Origin: Torymus aiolomorphi | Lineage: Eukaryota; Arthropoda; Insecta; Hymenoptera; Torymidae | Direction: 5' to 3' | Assembly (NCBI GenBank): GCA_036365515.1 | Contig: CM070874.1 | Coordinates: 45,817,083 to 45,881,082, forward strand | DNA length: 64,000 nt | Part shown: piece after piece, positions 12,324 through 25,400 of the stretch | Numbering within the stretch: the first letter of the stretch is position 1 | Layout: each line of letters opens with the position of its first letter | Notes under the pieces: model-generated | What the model was told of the DNA's origin: nothing | What the model saw: the letters and a program-made list of their open reading frames with translations, nothing else | Database searches by the model: none | Program-made: the position numbers and the translations under genes

Positions 12324-13544
12324 CCGTATACGCTGATATCTCATGATCTACTCGACCGATTTTAACGAGAGAGTGATCATTTTTTTAGATTTTGCTTCCA
12401 CAATTGGGGTCAATATTCTATTTTTGTAAAATTTAATTTTTTTTTTATAGCCATTTTTTAATTTTCAAAATTTTTATTTTCGATTTTTTTAATATTTAGA
12501 ACAAAATTGTTTATATATCATGAATTCTCTGTATGTAGGATAAAATTATCTACAATTTAAAAAAAAAAGTCGGTAGCTATATTTCGTCATAAGTTATTGA
12601 TGAAAACGTAATTTTTTGTAAATAGGTTATATTTCGAAATTAAAAAAAGATATTAACATGAATATTTTTTTGGTTATAAAGGATATTAAGTACTATAACT
12701 TACTAAATTTTTAGGTTTTTTTATTCATTATTTTTTGAGAAAAAAAATAATTTATAAAAAAAAGTGATTTTTTTTGTCGTTCAATAATTATAGTAAAATT
12801 AGCTTAATCACTTTGAAATTCTTTGTAGGGGTAGATTTTGTATACCAATCGAGTGAGTTCTTTGGGCAAAAGGATTGATCCACAAATTTCAGAGATATTT
12901 GAGGTTAAAATTTTTTTCAATTTTTTTTAAATCGTAATTTCTCGAGAACGGCTCTATGTATCTAAATGGGATGGGTGGCATTCGAAAGAGAATTAAATTA
13001 CCTATATTTTCTAAAAAAAATTATTCTCTAGCTATCACGGTTCTTTTGTTATTAACAAAAACGTAAAAATTGAAAAATGAAAAAAAATGAGTTTTATATG
13101 TTCAACTATTACAAGAATAAAATTGTCTTATTCGCTTCAAAATTCATTGTAGAGGTATATTATTGATAGTTCTCGGATGAGTTCTTTTGGCAAAATGATT
13201 GGTTCATAAATTTCAGAGATATTTGAGGTAAACACAATCAAAGAACAACTTTAGAATATTTTTTTTATTTCGAACCAATGTACGACGAGCCGTTGACAGT
13301 GGACTTGAAGAAGAAAAATTTGATGAAGAATAGAACTTGAAGATTGTTTTCCATTCATATAAGAATTAAAATCACAAACAAATAAATTACAAATGGAACC
13401 TCAATGAATAGCCATGAAAAAATTACAAGTTAATATTTTCCATAAAATTTTTCCAATTTTTTTCGTGAAAAATTTATTTTTCGAATTTTAATTTAATAAA
13501 AGGAATCAAAAAATTATTTTGAGGAAGCTACGTGCCAATGAATT

Positions 13545-13785
13545 GGCAGCGGTTTTTTATAGCAGTAAAGAATCGTATAAAGAAACGGTTTTGAAACTAA
13601 AACCAAGACTAGACAAAGCTAAATCTATACCAGGCACGTTATGATACCATACTATTATTCCGATAGATGAAAGTACATTAAAGCTCAAAAAAACCTCTCT
13701 GAGTTCTGAGTATAAAATCTTCCCGAAAAAAACTGCGAAAACAAAAACCAAAAAATTATCTACACTGAAAAATAAACGTTAGTAC
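13545..13785 (+). pseudogene. Unidentified protein fragment inside the foldback element
   Basis: A reading of about 80 codons with one in-frame TGA (near 13641). Before the stop it reads SKESYKETVLKLKPRLDKAK; after it, YHTIIPIDESTLKLKKTS. The protein-like composition and isolated stop suggest a decayed coding region carried by the element. No family recognised. Confidence 0.4.
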
Positions 13786-14439
13786 AAGAGTTACTAAGTT
13801 GCTATTAATATTGAAATTTTATTTTTTTATAAAATAATTAATAAAATATTACTTTATGCATTATTAAGAATCCAGAAGAACAGGTAAAGAATGAAAGATT
13901 ATAAAAGGTTATCATACTGCTGCAACGAGGCGGGCGCAGTCCGCGCGCTGTACCCCGTAGTACCGCGCGCAGGAAAGGCGGTTCTTCTACTCTTTCGCGT
14001 TCTATTTCTCGCAGAAAACATTTCGGGCACTCTTTGGAAAATATCCTTTCCTACGTAAAAAATGCTCAGCTTTCGATCTAGAGGGTAAAAAAAAATATTA
14101 AAAATACACTTTTTGAGATATAACACGTTTTGTACTTTTTGAAGGTGAAAATGGAAAATTTCGGGAAAACTGACTACACCATTAGAAAGCTGAGGAAAAA
14201 ATACGTCGAAAAAGTTTATCAAATAATTTTTTAGGTACATTCTAGTATCATAAACATGAGTTAGAAATAGAGGGATTTGGCGCTCGCGCACCGCGCTGGG
14301 ACAGTTGACATAAAACGCCTCATATGAGGCATGACCGTTACTATTCAGGAGAACCTTACATCTTCGACATTGCAAAAACTGTTACATCTTAAATACCAAT
14401 ATATTATATTTTGATGAAAATTGTAACGCATTCATGAAA

Positions 14440-15330
14440 GATTATTTGTTTTCTATAATGGCCAAAAATCGATTATTTTGAATGTATTCAAGCGTTTTTC
14501 ATCGTTCTTTTAGGTTTAACTTACTAGGAATTTTTTACGTGAAAATGTTCATCAACTAAAAACTTTTGTTTGCTGAGGTCTACCACTTTTGTATACGATA
14601 TTTCTGTGTTAAATCAAATCCTATTAAATGATAAGCGAAAATCGACTATTTAAGTATTTAAGGTGTATTTACGCGTTATTAAAATCGTTTTTATAGGTTT
14701 AGATCGGCAGGAATTGATTATACATGAAAATGTTGAATGAAAAAAGTTTTTTCATTGTTATCTAAAACTTTTATATCTAATATTTCCGTGTAAAGTCAAA
14801 TACTGATGAAAGAGTGAAAATAGACTATTTCAGGTGTGTATTTAGGCATTAAAAATCGTTTTTATAAGTTTATTTCGTCAGAAACTGATTGTACATAAAA
14901 ATGTTAAATGGAAAAAAGTTTTGTTTCAATATTATCTATAAATTTTGCATTTAACATTTTTGTATAAAATCAAATCCGACTAAGTTATAACCGAAAATCG
15001 ACCAGTTTAGGTATATTTAGGCGTTAAAAATCGTTTTTTTGGATTTAACTGGTCAGGAATTGATCGTACAAAAAAATGTTCAATAGGAAAAAGTTTTGTT
15101 TTAGTATTATCTATAACTTTTACATTTAACATTGTTGTGTAAAGTCAAATACTGTAAAGGAATAGCAAAAGAAAGACTATTTTTGATGTTTTTAGCGATT
15201 TTTTCGCTATTGTATTGCCAAATATTATTCGTAGAAAAAAATGTTCGATGTAAAAAAGACGTGTTTTAATTAGTTTTAGCAGATGCATTTGTTGTTTTTG
15301 ACTTAAAGTTAATTTTGTATACATTAAGCT
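14440..15330. repeat. Diverged tandem repeat, ~165-183 bp unit, about five copies
   Basis: Recurring landmarks are TTAAAATCG...TTTATAGGTTTA followed by CAGGAATTGATT and AAAATGTT. Copies start near 14511, 14694, 14877, 15041 and 15213. Units are clearly diverged, indicating an old minisatellite next to the foldback element. Confidence 0.7.
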
Positions 15331-15636
15331 TAAAAATCTATTTTTTCAAATTTTTATTTGCTCTGCCATTTTTTTATTTGCCAATGGATTTGGCTTGGTA
15401 GAAAACTGTCAGTTATTTATAATTAGACGAGTATCTGCTCCAAAGCCCGTTTGGCTCTATCGAAATTTCGCTGAGATAATCGGGTTACTTGATCACATAT
15501 ATATGTACAGACATACATACATCTCGGAAAACGCTTCAAATGGACTAATTATGGGTGAAAAATAGTTTTTATGTTGTTAATTTTCAGAATTTGAGGTGTT
15601 ACGATTTTCACCCTGACGAAAATATAAGGCTCTCCC

Positions 15637-15755
15637 AAGAAGCGGTCGTGCCTAACAAGAAGCGGTCGTGCCTAACAAGAAACGGTCGTGCCTAACAAGA
15701 AGCGGTCGTGCCTAACAAGATCGGTCGTGCCTAACAAGAAGCGGTCGTGCCTAAA
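15637..15755. repeat. 20-bp tandem repeat, six copies
   Basis: Six near-identical units of GAAGCGGTCGTGCCTAACAA; the third has A for G and the fifth is shortened. No spacers, so this is a simple minisatellite and not a CRISPR array. Confidence 0.9.
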
Positions 15756-16250
15756 AAAGGAAAATCGTATTCAGATAATTAAAAATTTTATTTACACTAC
15801 ATAATAATCAGTACTTACAATCTAAAATAAATTATACAGAATCCATATAATTTCAGGATTAATGTTTTTATTATCGTCATTTTCTAAAATAAAATGATAA
15901 ATTATAAAAAAGAATGTACATTGTCTCACAACAATTCACATATAGTATTCATTGTATGAAATAACACTATACTATATGAGACATATGATCATTACATATG
16001 CCACAATTTACGAATTTTTACAATAGCCATGTGACAGCTAGTTTTTTTTTATTTTACAGTTCATTACAATATATATATATATATATGTATGGATATATCT
16101 TACGTATTTTCTCTTTAACGAAAAAATTTTTACTAGTGCCATCCCCGACACAAGCTTAAATTAATAATAGCAATTTTCATATAATATATACAAACATACT
16201 TAAATATATCAAGAAAATTATGTTTATCCTCGATTCCATTAATTACACAC
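15756..16250. other. AT-rich 3' flank of the RBM33-like gene
   Basis: Non-coding sequence with a short (TA)n run near 16071-16086. Part of it may be 3' untranslated sequence if polyadenylation extends past the nearest signal. Confidence 0.5.
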
Positions 16251-16256
16251 TTTATT
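16251..16256 (-). terminator. Polyadenylation signal of the RBM33-like gene
   Basis: AATAAA on the minus strand, 58-63 bases after the stop codon at 16314-16316. It is the first canonical signal downstream of the last exon. Confidence 0.6.
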
Positions 16257-16313
16257 CGTCAACACATTCACAAATAAAATTAGTGTCTTTTCACATCCTA
16301 AATTGTTTTCTTT

Positions 16314-16496
16314 TTAATCCTTTGTGGAATTTTTCAAGAGTATAGTTGACGACTTAGACGCCGCAGTTTGCGGTACCAGTTGAACTTTAATCAGTGACAG
16401 GTCGAGCATTTTTCGCTGATATTTTTTGTGAAAGACCAAGGCAGCGGACTGCGTTTTAAAGACGATCATCGCATTACCCTCGCCCATTTGTATACT
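16314..16496 (-). CDS. Rbm33: RBM33-like exon 11 (second half of RRM, stop)
   Basis: Isolated coding island encoding SIQMGEGNAMIVFKTQSAAL then VFHKKYQRKMLDLSLIKVQL and a short Ser/Thr/Lys tail. Acceptor TTGTAG at 16497. It continues the RRM of exon 10 in frame and aligns with the end of vertebrate RBM33 (pattern AL.FQ.KF.R.M.DLS.I.V.L). It lies 15,627 bp from exon 10. Confidence 0.88.
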   Translation of the reverse strand, partial: SIQMGEGNAMIVFKTQSAALVFHKKYQRKMLDLSLIKVQLVPQTAASKSSTILLKNSTKD

Positions 16497-19400
16497 CTAC
16501 AACACGAATAACAAAACAAAAACAAACATTACAATTTTTACCTCCCACGACTTTATTTATCATCATTATAATAACAATATAAAATATAAATTATATAAAT
16601 ATAAGCCACCATTCAAATTTATGGAATATATGTACAAGGAGTATATGCGCGTATATATAAATTAAAGAATTATTTGTCTACGTAAGACAAGAATAAGTAA
16701 CGCAAATTTTGAATAAAAAGCACAGTAATAGCTACAATCAAAATGTATGATACATGCAGATTCTCATAACATATACAGTCATTAAAAGTAGTTAAATAAT
16801 GCCATGGTTCCAATGGAAATATTTTTCTTACTTAGTACATAAGAGCTTTATTTGTAAGATCTCTTAGAATTTTTTTCATTGCTAATTGGTTTCTACACAA
16901 AAATTGAAATTGCATAAAATAAGAAAAACGTGAATAAATATAAACAATTTAACATAAAGTAATTCATCGAACTTGTTTATAAAAAATAAAAAAAAATTAA
17001 GTTTGCAAATAATTGTAGAGAGTAATTGAATTTTCAATTTTCATATTGCAATGGGATCAATGATTTATTTAAAAAAATTTTTTTATATAAACATTGTAAT
17101 TATTAAAGATGAATAAGTATTGCAAGAACAAGCGGTAAATGGCGTCTCTATGTTTGTCATCTATAATTATTGTTCGCAATACCTCAAACTAATCGTTCGA
17201 TGTTTTTAAAAAATCACATTTTAAAAAGGTGAATTCTCAAACAAAATTGTATTTCGATGGCTGAGCGGAACAAGGTCGTATCTCGGCGCGCGGACGAAGA
17301 ACCTCATATCTCAGCGCGCGGACAAAGAACGTGTCGCATCTCACCGCGCGGACGATGAGCGTCGTATCTCACCGCGCAGATGAAAAACATCGTATCTCAC
17401 CGTATACTGACCGTGTACTGGCCGCAAGAGCGCCGAGATACGACGTTCTTCATCCGTGCGGTGAGATACGATGTTCTTCGTCCGCGCGGTGAGATAGGAG
17501 GTTCTTCATCCGCGCGGTGAGATGTGACGTTCTTCATCCGCGCGGTGAGGTACGATGTTCTTCATCCGCGCGGTGAGATACGACGTTTTTCGTCCGCGCG
17601 GTGAGATACAACCTTGTTCCGCTCAGCCGTCGATTTACTGATTATTGTAAGTAGACGCGAAATTAATTCAATATTAAAGGTATGACGCCATCCATTTTTT
17701 ATATTAAGTACTTGAAGACGATCTTTGGAGGTAAAAGTGAAAAGATCTTGGGTGTTTTTTAGCAACGTTTCGTTGGCTTAGTAACCCCAACCTCATCAGG
17801 CCTTTATTCAAACACAGAAATAAATTAACATATAAAATTATTTTTAACTATATATAAAAGACAATTAAACAACGACGCATAAAAATAATAAACGTATATA
17901 TCATACGACGATCCGATGTTATTATCGACTGAAAACAATAACACATATGCTGTATTTATATACACCGGACGATGTTTACATAAAGAGTTATATGGTATCA
18001 AGTTCGTTAATAATTAAGAAACGTTGCTAAAAAACACCCAAGATCTTTTCACTTTTGCCTCCAAAGATCGTCTTCAAGTACTTAATATGCGAAATTAATT
18101 CGATTTTAATTTGAAAAGGCACATTTTCATGTTCATAAAATTTCATTACGGGGTATCGCGGAACAAATTAAAAAAATTTCAAAACCTGGTAACTGGTTAT
18201 TTCAAGTTACTGGCAATTGTTTAATTCATATCAAATTCGTATAGAAAACTTGATAAACAATTGCCTGTGCATTTACACGCTTTGAAAATTTCTTCATTAG
18301 TCCGACGACACCTAATGAAATTTTACAAAGATGAAAATGAGCCTATCCAAATTAAAATCTGAGCTAAAATGAAAAAGATAGAAATGATTTGTTGAATTAA
18401 TTTTGAAATTAACGCTATCTATTTTACTTATAATTACTAGAATTTTGTTAAAAAAAATTTTTTATTGTTTTCGGTTGAAAATTACCATATTATGGAGTTT
18501 TTCTGAAAATCAATATGAAATCCATATGGAATCGATGTGGAATCCATACGAAATCTACACAAAAATCCGTCCTAATCGTAATATGGAAATACATATGGAA
18601 ATTTATATAGAATTCTTTATCGAAATCATTGCAGAAATCTATGTGCCAATAGATTTCCATATAGATTTTGTTATCATCATTTTAAAAATACGTTTCAAAT
18701 GGATTTCCATATGAATTTGCATGTAATTTATCAGGCGAAGTACATCTCATGTGGATTTTTATGTGGAAATCTACATGCATATTCATTTAAAACATATTTT
18801 TAAAGAGATTTTACAAAAGTTTAGATGAAAATCGACATGAAAATCTATATGGAACGTTCTTTGGTATGGAAATCCACATGAAACTCTATATGGAACAGAT
18901 TTCTGTGAAGATTTTTGTAAGCAATTTCATACGAATTTCCATATGACGTTATAGGACGGATTTTTGTGTCCATACATCCATTCCATATGGATTTTATATG
19001 GATTCCATATTGTTTTACGTATGTAATCCGTATTACCTGAAATACTTGTCTATTTATATACTAATATTGTTTTTCACCTTGCAATATGAGAACAATTCAT
19101 TAAAAAATATTTTATATCTGAGACCTATATATATCTATAGAACCTTACCTTATGGAAATTCTATTAAAAATGTGACTAAAAGGAAAATTATCTATGTCAT
19201 TGTTGTTACGACCTGAAATAGGTCATTTCCGGACGAGGGGAGTTTGTTGCCCGAGCGCAGCCCCGAGCAGGGCCGCGTTCGGGCGACAAAAGCGACGAGT
19301 GCGGGTGAGCTATTGCGCACGTGTTGCTAGGCCAATCAATAGAGGTTTTTTGCGTGCCATAAATCTTATTAGTAAGCGGTAAACGCTATTGTACGCAGAA

Positions 19401-22400
19401 TAATCCACAGTATAAGTGGTATATAAACTCGACTAGCAGCTCCGTTCTATATATATTGTTATTAACAATTTAATGCAAAAAAAGCGCTTTTTTATGGTTT
19501 TTTGCTTTTATAGCCGAAACTAGTGGACCGATCTTGATGGTCCAATGAGATAAATTGTAGTAAATGAAATTACGAACAAAACTAGATGTTGATCGAATCG
19601 ATCGGACGATTAGTTACGGAGAAAAACGTGAAAAACCGAAGAAACGAGCGTTTTTTGAAAAATTCATATATCCGCCATTTTTAAAGATGTGGCGGATATC
19701 TCTGGCGAATTGATAGTAATTCACATGTACTTTATGTGTGCGAAAACCAGGGACTGTGCGATTATTAGTTTTTGCGTAATCGCGATTTCAATTTTTGAGT
19801 AGGCTATTTTTGAGCGAGGCTGTATGCTCTACGGGTTATCCGATTTCAATTATCAAAAATGATTTTGAAAGTTCAAATGTTGAACTATAAAACGTCTATC
19901 TTGGATTTTTGATTAAGTACTGTTTTATACCTGAAAACAGCTGTCAAAGTTGACCAAAAACGCCCGAGCGCACGAAAGTGGCGGAATGGTGGGGGCGCGC
20001 GGCGGGTGAGGGGAGCCGATATATATAGTAATAGAACGCGCTGCGCGCAACGCACAGATCTTTGCTTTTAATTTCCTCAGCAACTAGAGGAGCTATTTTA
20101 ATCATTTTTTTTATTTCGGGGTAACTCAACCCAACTAAACCGATTCTGCACTTTTATTTGATGAAAAATGAACAGAAACGCTAATTTTGCTTGAGATTTG
20201 AAGCAGGTATATACGTATCTACTCGGGCGTGTATTATATAATCAAGGACGTTTACGCTCGGAACATCTGCTTGTATATATAGTATAGTAATGCTATTCGC
20301 TCCACTCTGTTCTGTCCCCACTTTCTTCCACTATACCATACTATTGTATATCGTGGACTGAAGCGGTCAAAGAAGGAGAAAGCGACGCTACCAACGGTCT
20401 TTTCAGCTGTTTATACTACAGTTGCCACCGAGACTCTAGCTACTATACCTTTGCAAAGCATCTTTGATACATGTGTTTATTTTATAAATAGCTACTTAAT
20501 TATTACTAATATTTTAATTATTTTATAATATTAAAATTGTTAATTTTTCTTAATTTTAATTGTATTAAATTAATAATAAGTTCAGTGATTTTATTGTGTA
20601 ATATCAAGTTTTTGGAGTGGAGTCGACACCGTACTGTACATTCATTATACGAGGTGCACACAAAAGTATGTATAATTTTTATTGTAGTATATGTAGTATA
20701 GGTGAAAGGCTTTGCAACAATCAGAATCAAAACAGGATAATTTTTAATCAAGTAGTCTCTTGTAAAATATTTTAGTTTATCAGTAGCATGTTAAAATCCG
20801 GTTACTTTAGGTTCTTGTTTTTGAAAAATCTTTGTTGAATTGAAAAACTTTTTTTTCTAATTCGTAGCGTTTTTTTTATATAACTTGAGGTTTAAATCAA
20901 CTTAAATTTTATTATAAGTAATATAGCTTCATGAACAGAATAAGTTTGAAAGTGTATGAGTATAAATGGAATCGGTATTGCCGGCATTCTGTTTAATCAT
21001 TCGAGTAGAAAGAGCAAATAGCAGTGTGAAGGATAGCCAAGTTGCAGAGACACTTGATTCTCACTCAAGCGGCCGGAGTTCGATCCCCGATACTATCAAG
21101 GTTCCATTTTTTCTAATTCTTTTTTTTATTTTTTTTTTTTAATTTATGTGTATATAGTGTGTAAGTGTGGCGTATTTGTATGTATATTTATATATTTCAA
21201 AATTTCTTTCCAATAATTGTTTTATTAATTTGTGCCTGTTATTTGAGTTTAAGAAACATTACTTTATAAATTTACATTATAAATAACAATTAAAAATTAA
21301 TAATAATTTAGATTGTTAATAAGACTTTGAAAGTATTTAAAACACTCGATGTGTGTTGTTATACAAGTGGTATATAATACTGATTCTCATTAGTTAAATT
21401 TAATATAAGAGTCGTAAATATTAATTATATTTTATTAAAATTCCTAGATAATCAGTATACAAGATCAGTATACAAAGCATCGTAATGGAGCTTACCGACG
21501 AGGCAGAAGCATCTACATCTACGAATGTTAGGTAAATGTTATTGCAAAACACCCAAATTAAACAGTCTTATTAAAATTAAATGAAAAATTATTTACTCGG
21601 TCGTGTTCACACTAATAGTAGATTATGCACCTAGGGAGTAAAAGTAATTATATGCGATCTGATGGATTCTTTACTTACTCCCGTGGTGCATATACTAATT
21701 TTCTCCACGACGAACGTATATGTGCAAATCTCACGAAAGAGGCGACAAAACCCGAAATCACGATTTGAAAATTTTTTTTGGAGCACACCTACCAAACCTG
21801 GTTTTTCTCGTTGTTTGTGGTATGTATAAGAGAAATTCGTGGTTGAGCATCGTCCATCAAGTTGCCTATTTTTTCTAGAACCACTTCTTACTTTTTAAGA
21901 AAATGGCAAAAAAAGCCCTTCACTTCAAACCTCAGTTATTTAGCCCACAAGCGATCTACTCAAAGTTTACAAAAAGAAATTAAAACATGAAAAAAAGAGT
22001 TTTAATTCATTTTTTTTAAAGTTAAAAAATGTTGATTCCTTCAAAAGTTACAAGGATTTGAAGTTGAACGTCGAAAAAGCATAAAAATGCAAAAAATCGC
22101 AGGAATCGGACGCGCCGACTTTGAGAGCATTTTTATGCCTTTTCGACGTTCAACTTCAAACCCTTGTAACTTTTGAAGGAATCAACATTTTTTAATTAAA
22201 AAAAAAAGAATTAAAGCTCTTTTTTGCTAGTTTTAATTTCTGTTTGAAAACTTTGAGTAGATCGTTTCTGGGCTAAATAGCTGAGGTTTGAAGAGAAGAG
22301 CTTTTTTTGCCATTTTCTTAAAAAGTAAGAAGTTGTTCTAGAAAAAATAGGCAACTTGATGGAAGCTGTACAACTGCGGATCTTCATTTTATATACTACA

Positions 22401-25400
22401 AACAATAGGAAAAACCAGGTTTCGAAGGTGTGCTCGAAAAAAAATTTTCAAAACGTGATTTCAGGTTTTGTCGCATCTTTCGTGAGATTTGCACATATAT
22501 GAATTTTAACTTTACGTATTCTATTAATATTTTTTTTATTCAGGCACGATGAAAATACACAAGCTATGGAAGACCAACAGGAGTGGCTTGACGACGATGA
22601 AATTTGTTTACTTGGCGACAAGCCTAATGAACCATCTAAATCGCACATATTGAAAGAACGGGCCATTAATAATCTTATTCTAGCCAGTCATAAAAGAAAA
22701 GATAAGAAGCATTTAAAGTTACAAAAATTAAAAGAAATCACAGTACATAAAACTTGTCAAACTCTCTATACGAGGGAGTCTAATATAAAAAGGGCGTTAG
22801 CAGCATCGGCATTAACATGGTTAAAAGACCGAAATCGTTGTAAAGAAGGACGAGGGTTCGCTTTCTCAACTCATTGTTTTTTTTGTTCGAATCAATGTCA
22901 CAGTTGTAAGCAAAATTTAACCCGCGTTTCAAAGCAGGAGACTATCGATAATATTTTGGCGCAGTTACAAGCTCTCCCTAAAAGCGAAGAGAATAAAATT
23001 CTAGCGTCGCGGTTATCTAATTTGAAAAAAAAATCTGATAATTATTATATAGAAAACACCGTTTATTATCACTCGAAATGCTTAAGCGTATTTTACTCAT
23101 ATAGTCCTTGTAATGTTAAGGGTAGACCGATAACCGAAGATATGAGTAACTTATTATCTTTTATTATCAACTATTTATTGGAGAATAGCGATCAGTGTCA
23201 ATTTTCTTTAAAAGATATATTACAAATATATGTAAATAAGTTCGGAGATACTGATCTACCCCGACTTGGTCGCATAGAAATACTTTTAAAAAATCATTTC
23301 GAAGATGAAATAGTAATTTATTCTAGCTCAAATGATCGTTTTATTTGTTTTAAACAAACGTTAGGTAAATGTATACAAGATAGCTGGTATTCAAATCGCA
23401 AAGTAAATGAAAAAGAAGAAAGGTTGAGAATAGTGGAATTAGCCAGTCATTTTATTCTACAAGATGTTAGGGCTATGAAAGTTGACTTAGAGAATTATAA
23501 TACGCCAACGGATTTCTTAAATAACATTAAAGATATTCCGGAAACGTTAACTAATGCTTGAAATTGTTATAAAAACTCATAAACATGAGCGAAAAAATGG
23601 ATCTTGGGATAAGTGGGAAAACAGAATTGTTACCGCAGCCCATATTTTAATATCATCTATGCGACCACGATCCTTTTCATCGCCTATATTATTAGGACTT
23701 TCATGTATGATACATACGAAATTTGCAGCACGAGATTTAATAGATTGTCTCTACAATATTGGGCTCTGTGAGTCCTACGCAGAAACAGTACGATTCGAAA
23801 ACTCCCTCGTTAATGACCCTGAACATTTCGATTTCATTGGAGATACCTATTTGCAATTCGTATATGATAATGCGGACCATAATACAGCCACCATTGATGG
23901 CAAAAATACGTTTCATTGTATGGGCGATATTATGTGTGCGACTCCATCAAGTTCGGTTAATTTTAATAATTGTGTGCCTCGTTTAAAAGGAACATTATCT
24001 ACTAGTACTGATGGCACGTTCGGTTCCTTCCATTGACCGATTTTAAGAATAACAAGCCATTCAAATTAGATAATATAACTATACGTAATTGGAAAGAAAT
24101 ACATCGTGCTGACTTTACAATTGAAATCAAAGCGATCGATTTTTTATATTTTTACGGCAAGCATACTGCACCACGGAAGACCCCAAATTGGCACGGATTT
24201 ATGAATAAATTTCATTTATTGAATAATGATTTTTGTATGACGAGAATTATTGCTTTGCCGTTTATTAAAGCGCCACCGAGCGACCATACAACAATTTTAA
24301 CATCTTTAATCGATGCACGACGGAGAGCAAATGCAAATAATCAAAAGCACTGCTTTGTAACGTTTGATTTGCCTTTATACATGAAAGCTAGCGAAATTGT
24401 CGCTTCTATAGAGGCAGATAACGATCCCCATAATATCCGCTCAGTAATCCCGCGATTAGGAGGATTTCACCTTGCGATGTCTTTTCTTGGCGCTATTGGT
24501 AATATAATGGCAGGTAGCGGCCTGAAAGAAGCTTTTTCGACGATATACGCCGAATTATCAGCGGATAAGGCTTTAACAGGTCATGCTTTTTCGAGGTCTG
24601 TGCGAGGTCACCTTTTAGTACAAGCTGCGCTTGCTACTATTATTTTAGAAAAAATAGAATTTACAGAAGAAGAGAAAACGTTTTTAGATGATAATTTACA
24701 AAAAGTAGGAACCGAAAATTTTGAAAATTATTTAATGACTTTCTTAATGAAAAGCGTACAAATAAAATTTTCATCGGTAATAACGAATTTAGAAAATAAT
24801 GGCCCAACAAGTCAACTGTGGCTACAATATTTTAAACTAATTTATTTACTGCAAAGATACATAGATGCAGAACGTTCTGGTAATTTTGACCAACATGTAG
24901 AAACAGTAACGTTAATGATATCTTTTTTTTTCGCTTCAGGTCATCATTTATACGCTAAGGCGTGTCTTTTGTACGTCCAATAGATGGTTAATTTAAAAGA
25001 AAGCATGGATATAGTGGAATATGATAAATTCTGTAAGCAGGGCTTTCATACGATAAGACGTTCAAATCGCTTTTGGTGTGGATTATGGTCTGATATGACC
25101 ATCGAGCAGGTTTTGATGCGGTCAATGAAATGCGCTGGAGGCTTGACACACGGCCGTGGACTCACGGAAAATGTCATTGGAAAATGGGTGTTGTCAAGGG
25201 CAGCTGCATTAGAGGTCAGCAATGCCATAGAGCTATTTTGCAGCATGACATTTGCTACATCTGAAGAGCATGTCGACAATCGAGTTTCTCGTATCTCCAG
25301 AGACGCAGATGACTTAAAAAAACTGCAGGACTTTTTTAATACATTTGATCCATTCCCAGAAAGCGATAAATTAATTGCTATATATTCCGGAGTGATTGGT

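Larger units (their letters stand above)
11643..14311. mobile_element. 2.7-kb foldback element
   Basis: Inverted arms of about 450-480 bp: 11643-12120 pairs with 13850-14311. Outer ends read ATGTCAACTGTCCCAGCGCGG and its complement; inner ends lie near GGATTCTTAATAATGC. The arms differ at a few positions, and each keeps the same roughly 110-codon open reading (11714-12055 on +, 13899-14375 on -), probably because the arms are copies. The AT-rich interior holds a (TG)n tract near 12295-12315 and fragments of an unidentified protein. Target duplication not resolved. Confidence 0.75.

Noticed and set aside
11714..14375. ORFs of 113 and 158 codons with the same protein
   Set aside because: They lie in the inverted arms of a foldback element; no domain, and identity is explained by arm duplication.
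17290..17610. Possible CRISPR array from regular 28-bp GC-rich repeats
   Set aside because: Units are contiguous without unique spacers, invert at the centre and sit in a eukaryotic intron.
18403..18714. 103-codon ORF rich in Ile, Glu and Met
   Set aside because: Product of the repeated CATATGGAAAT motif, not protein-like.
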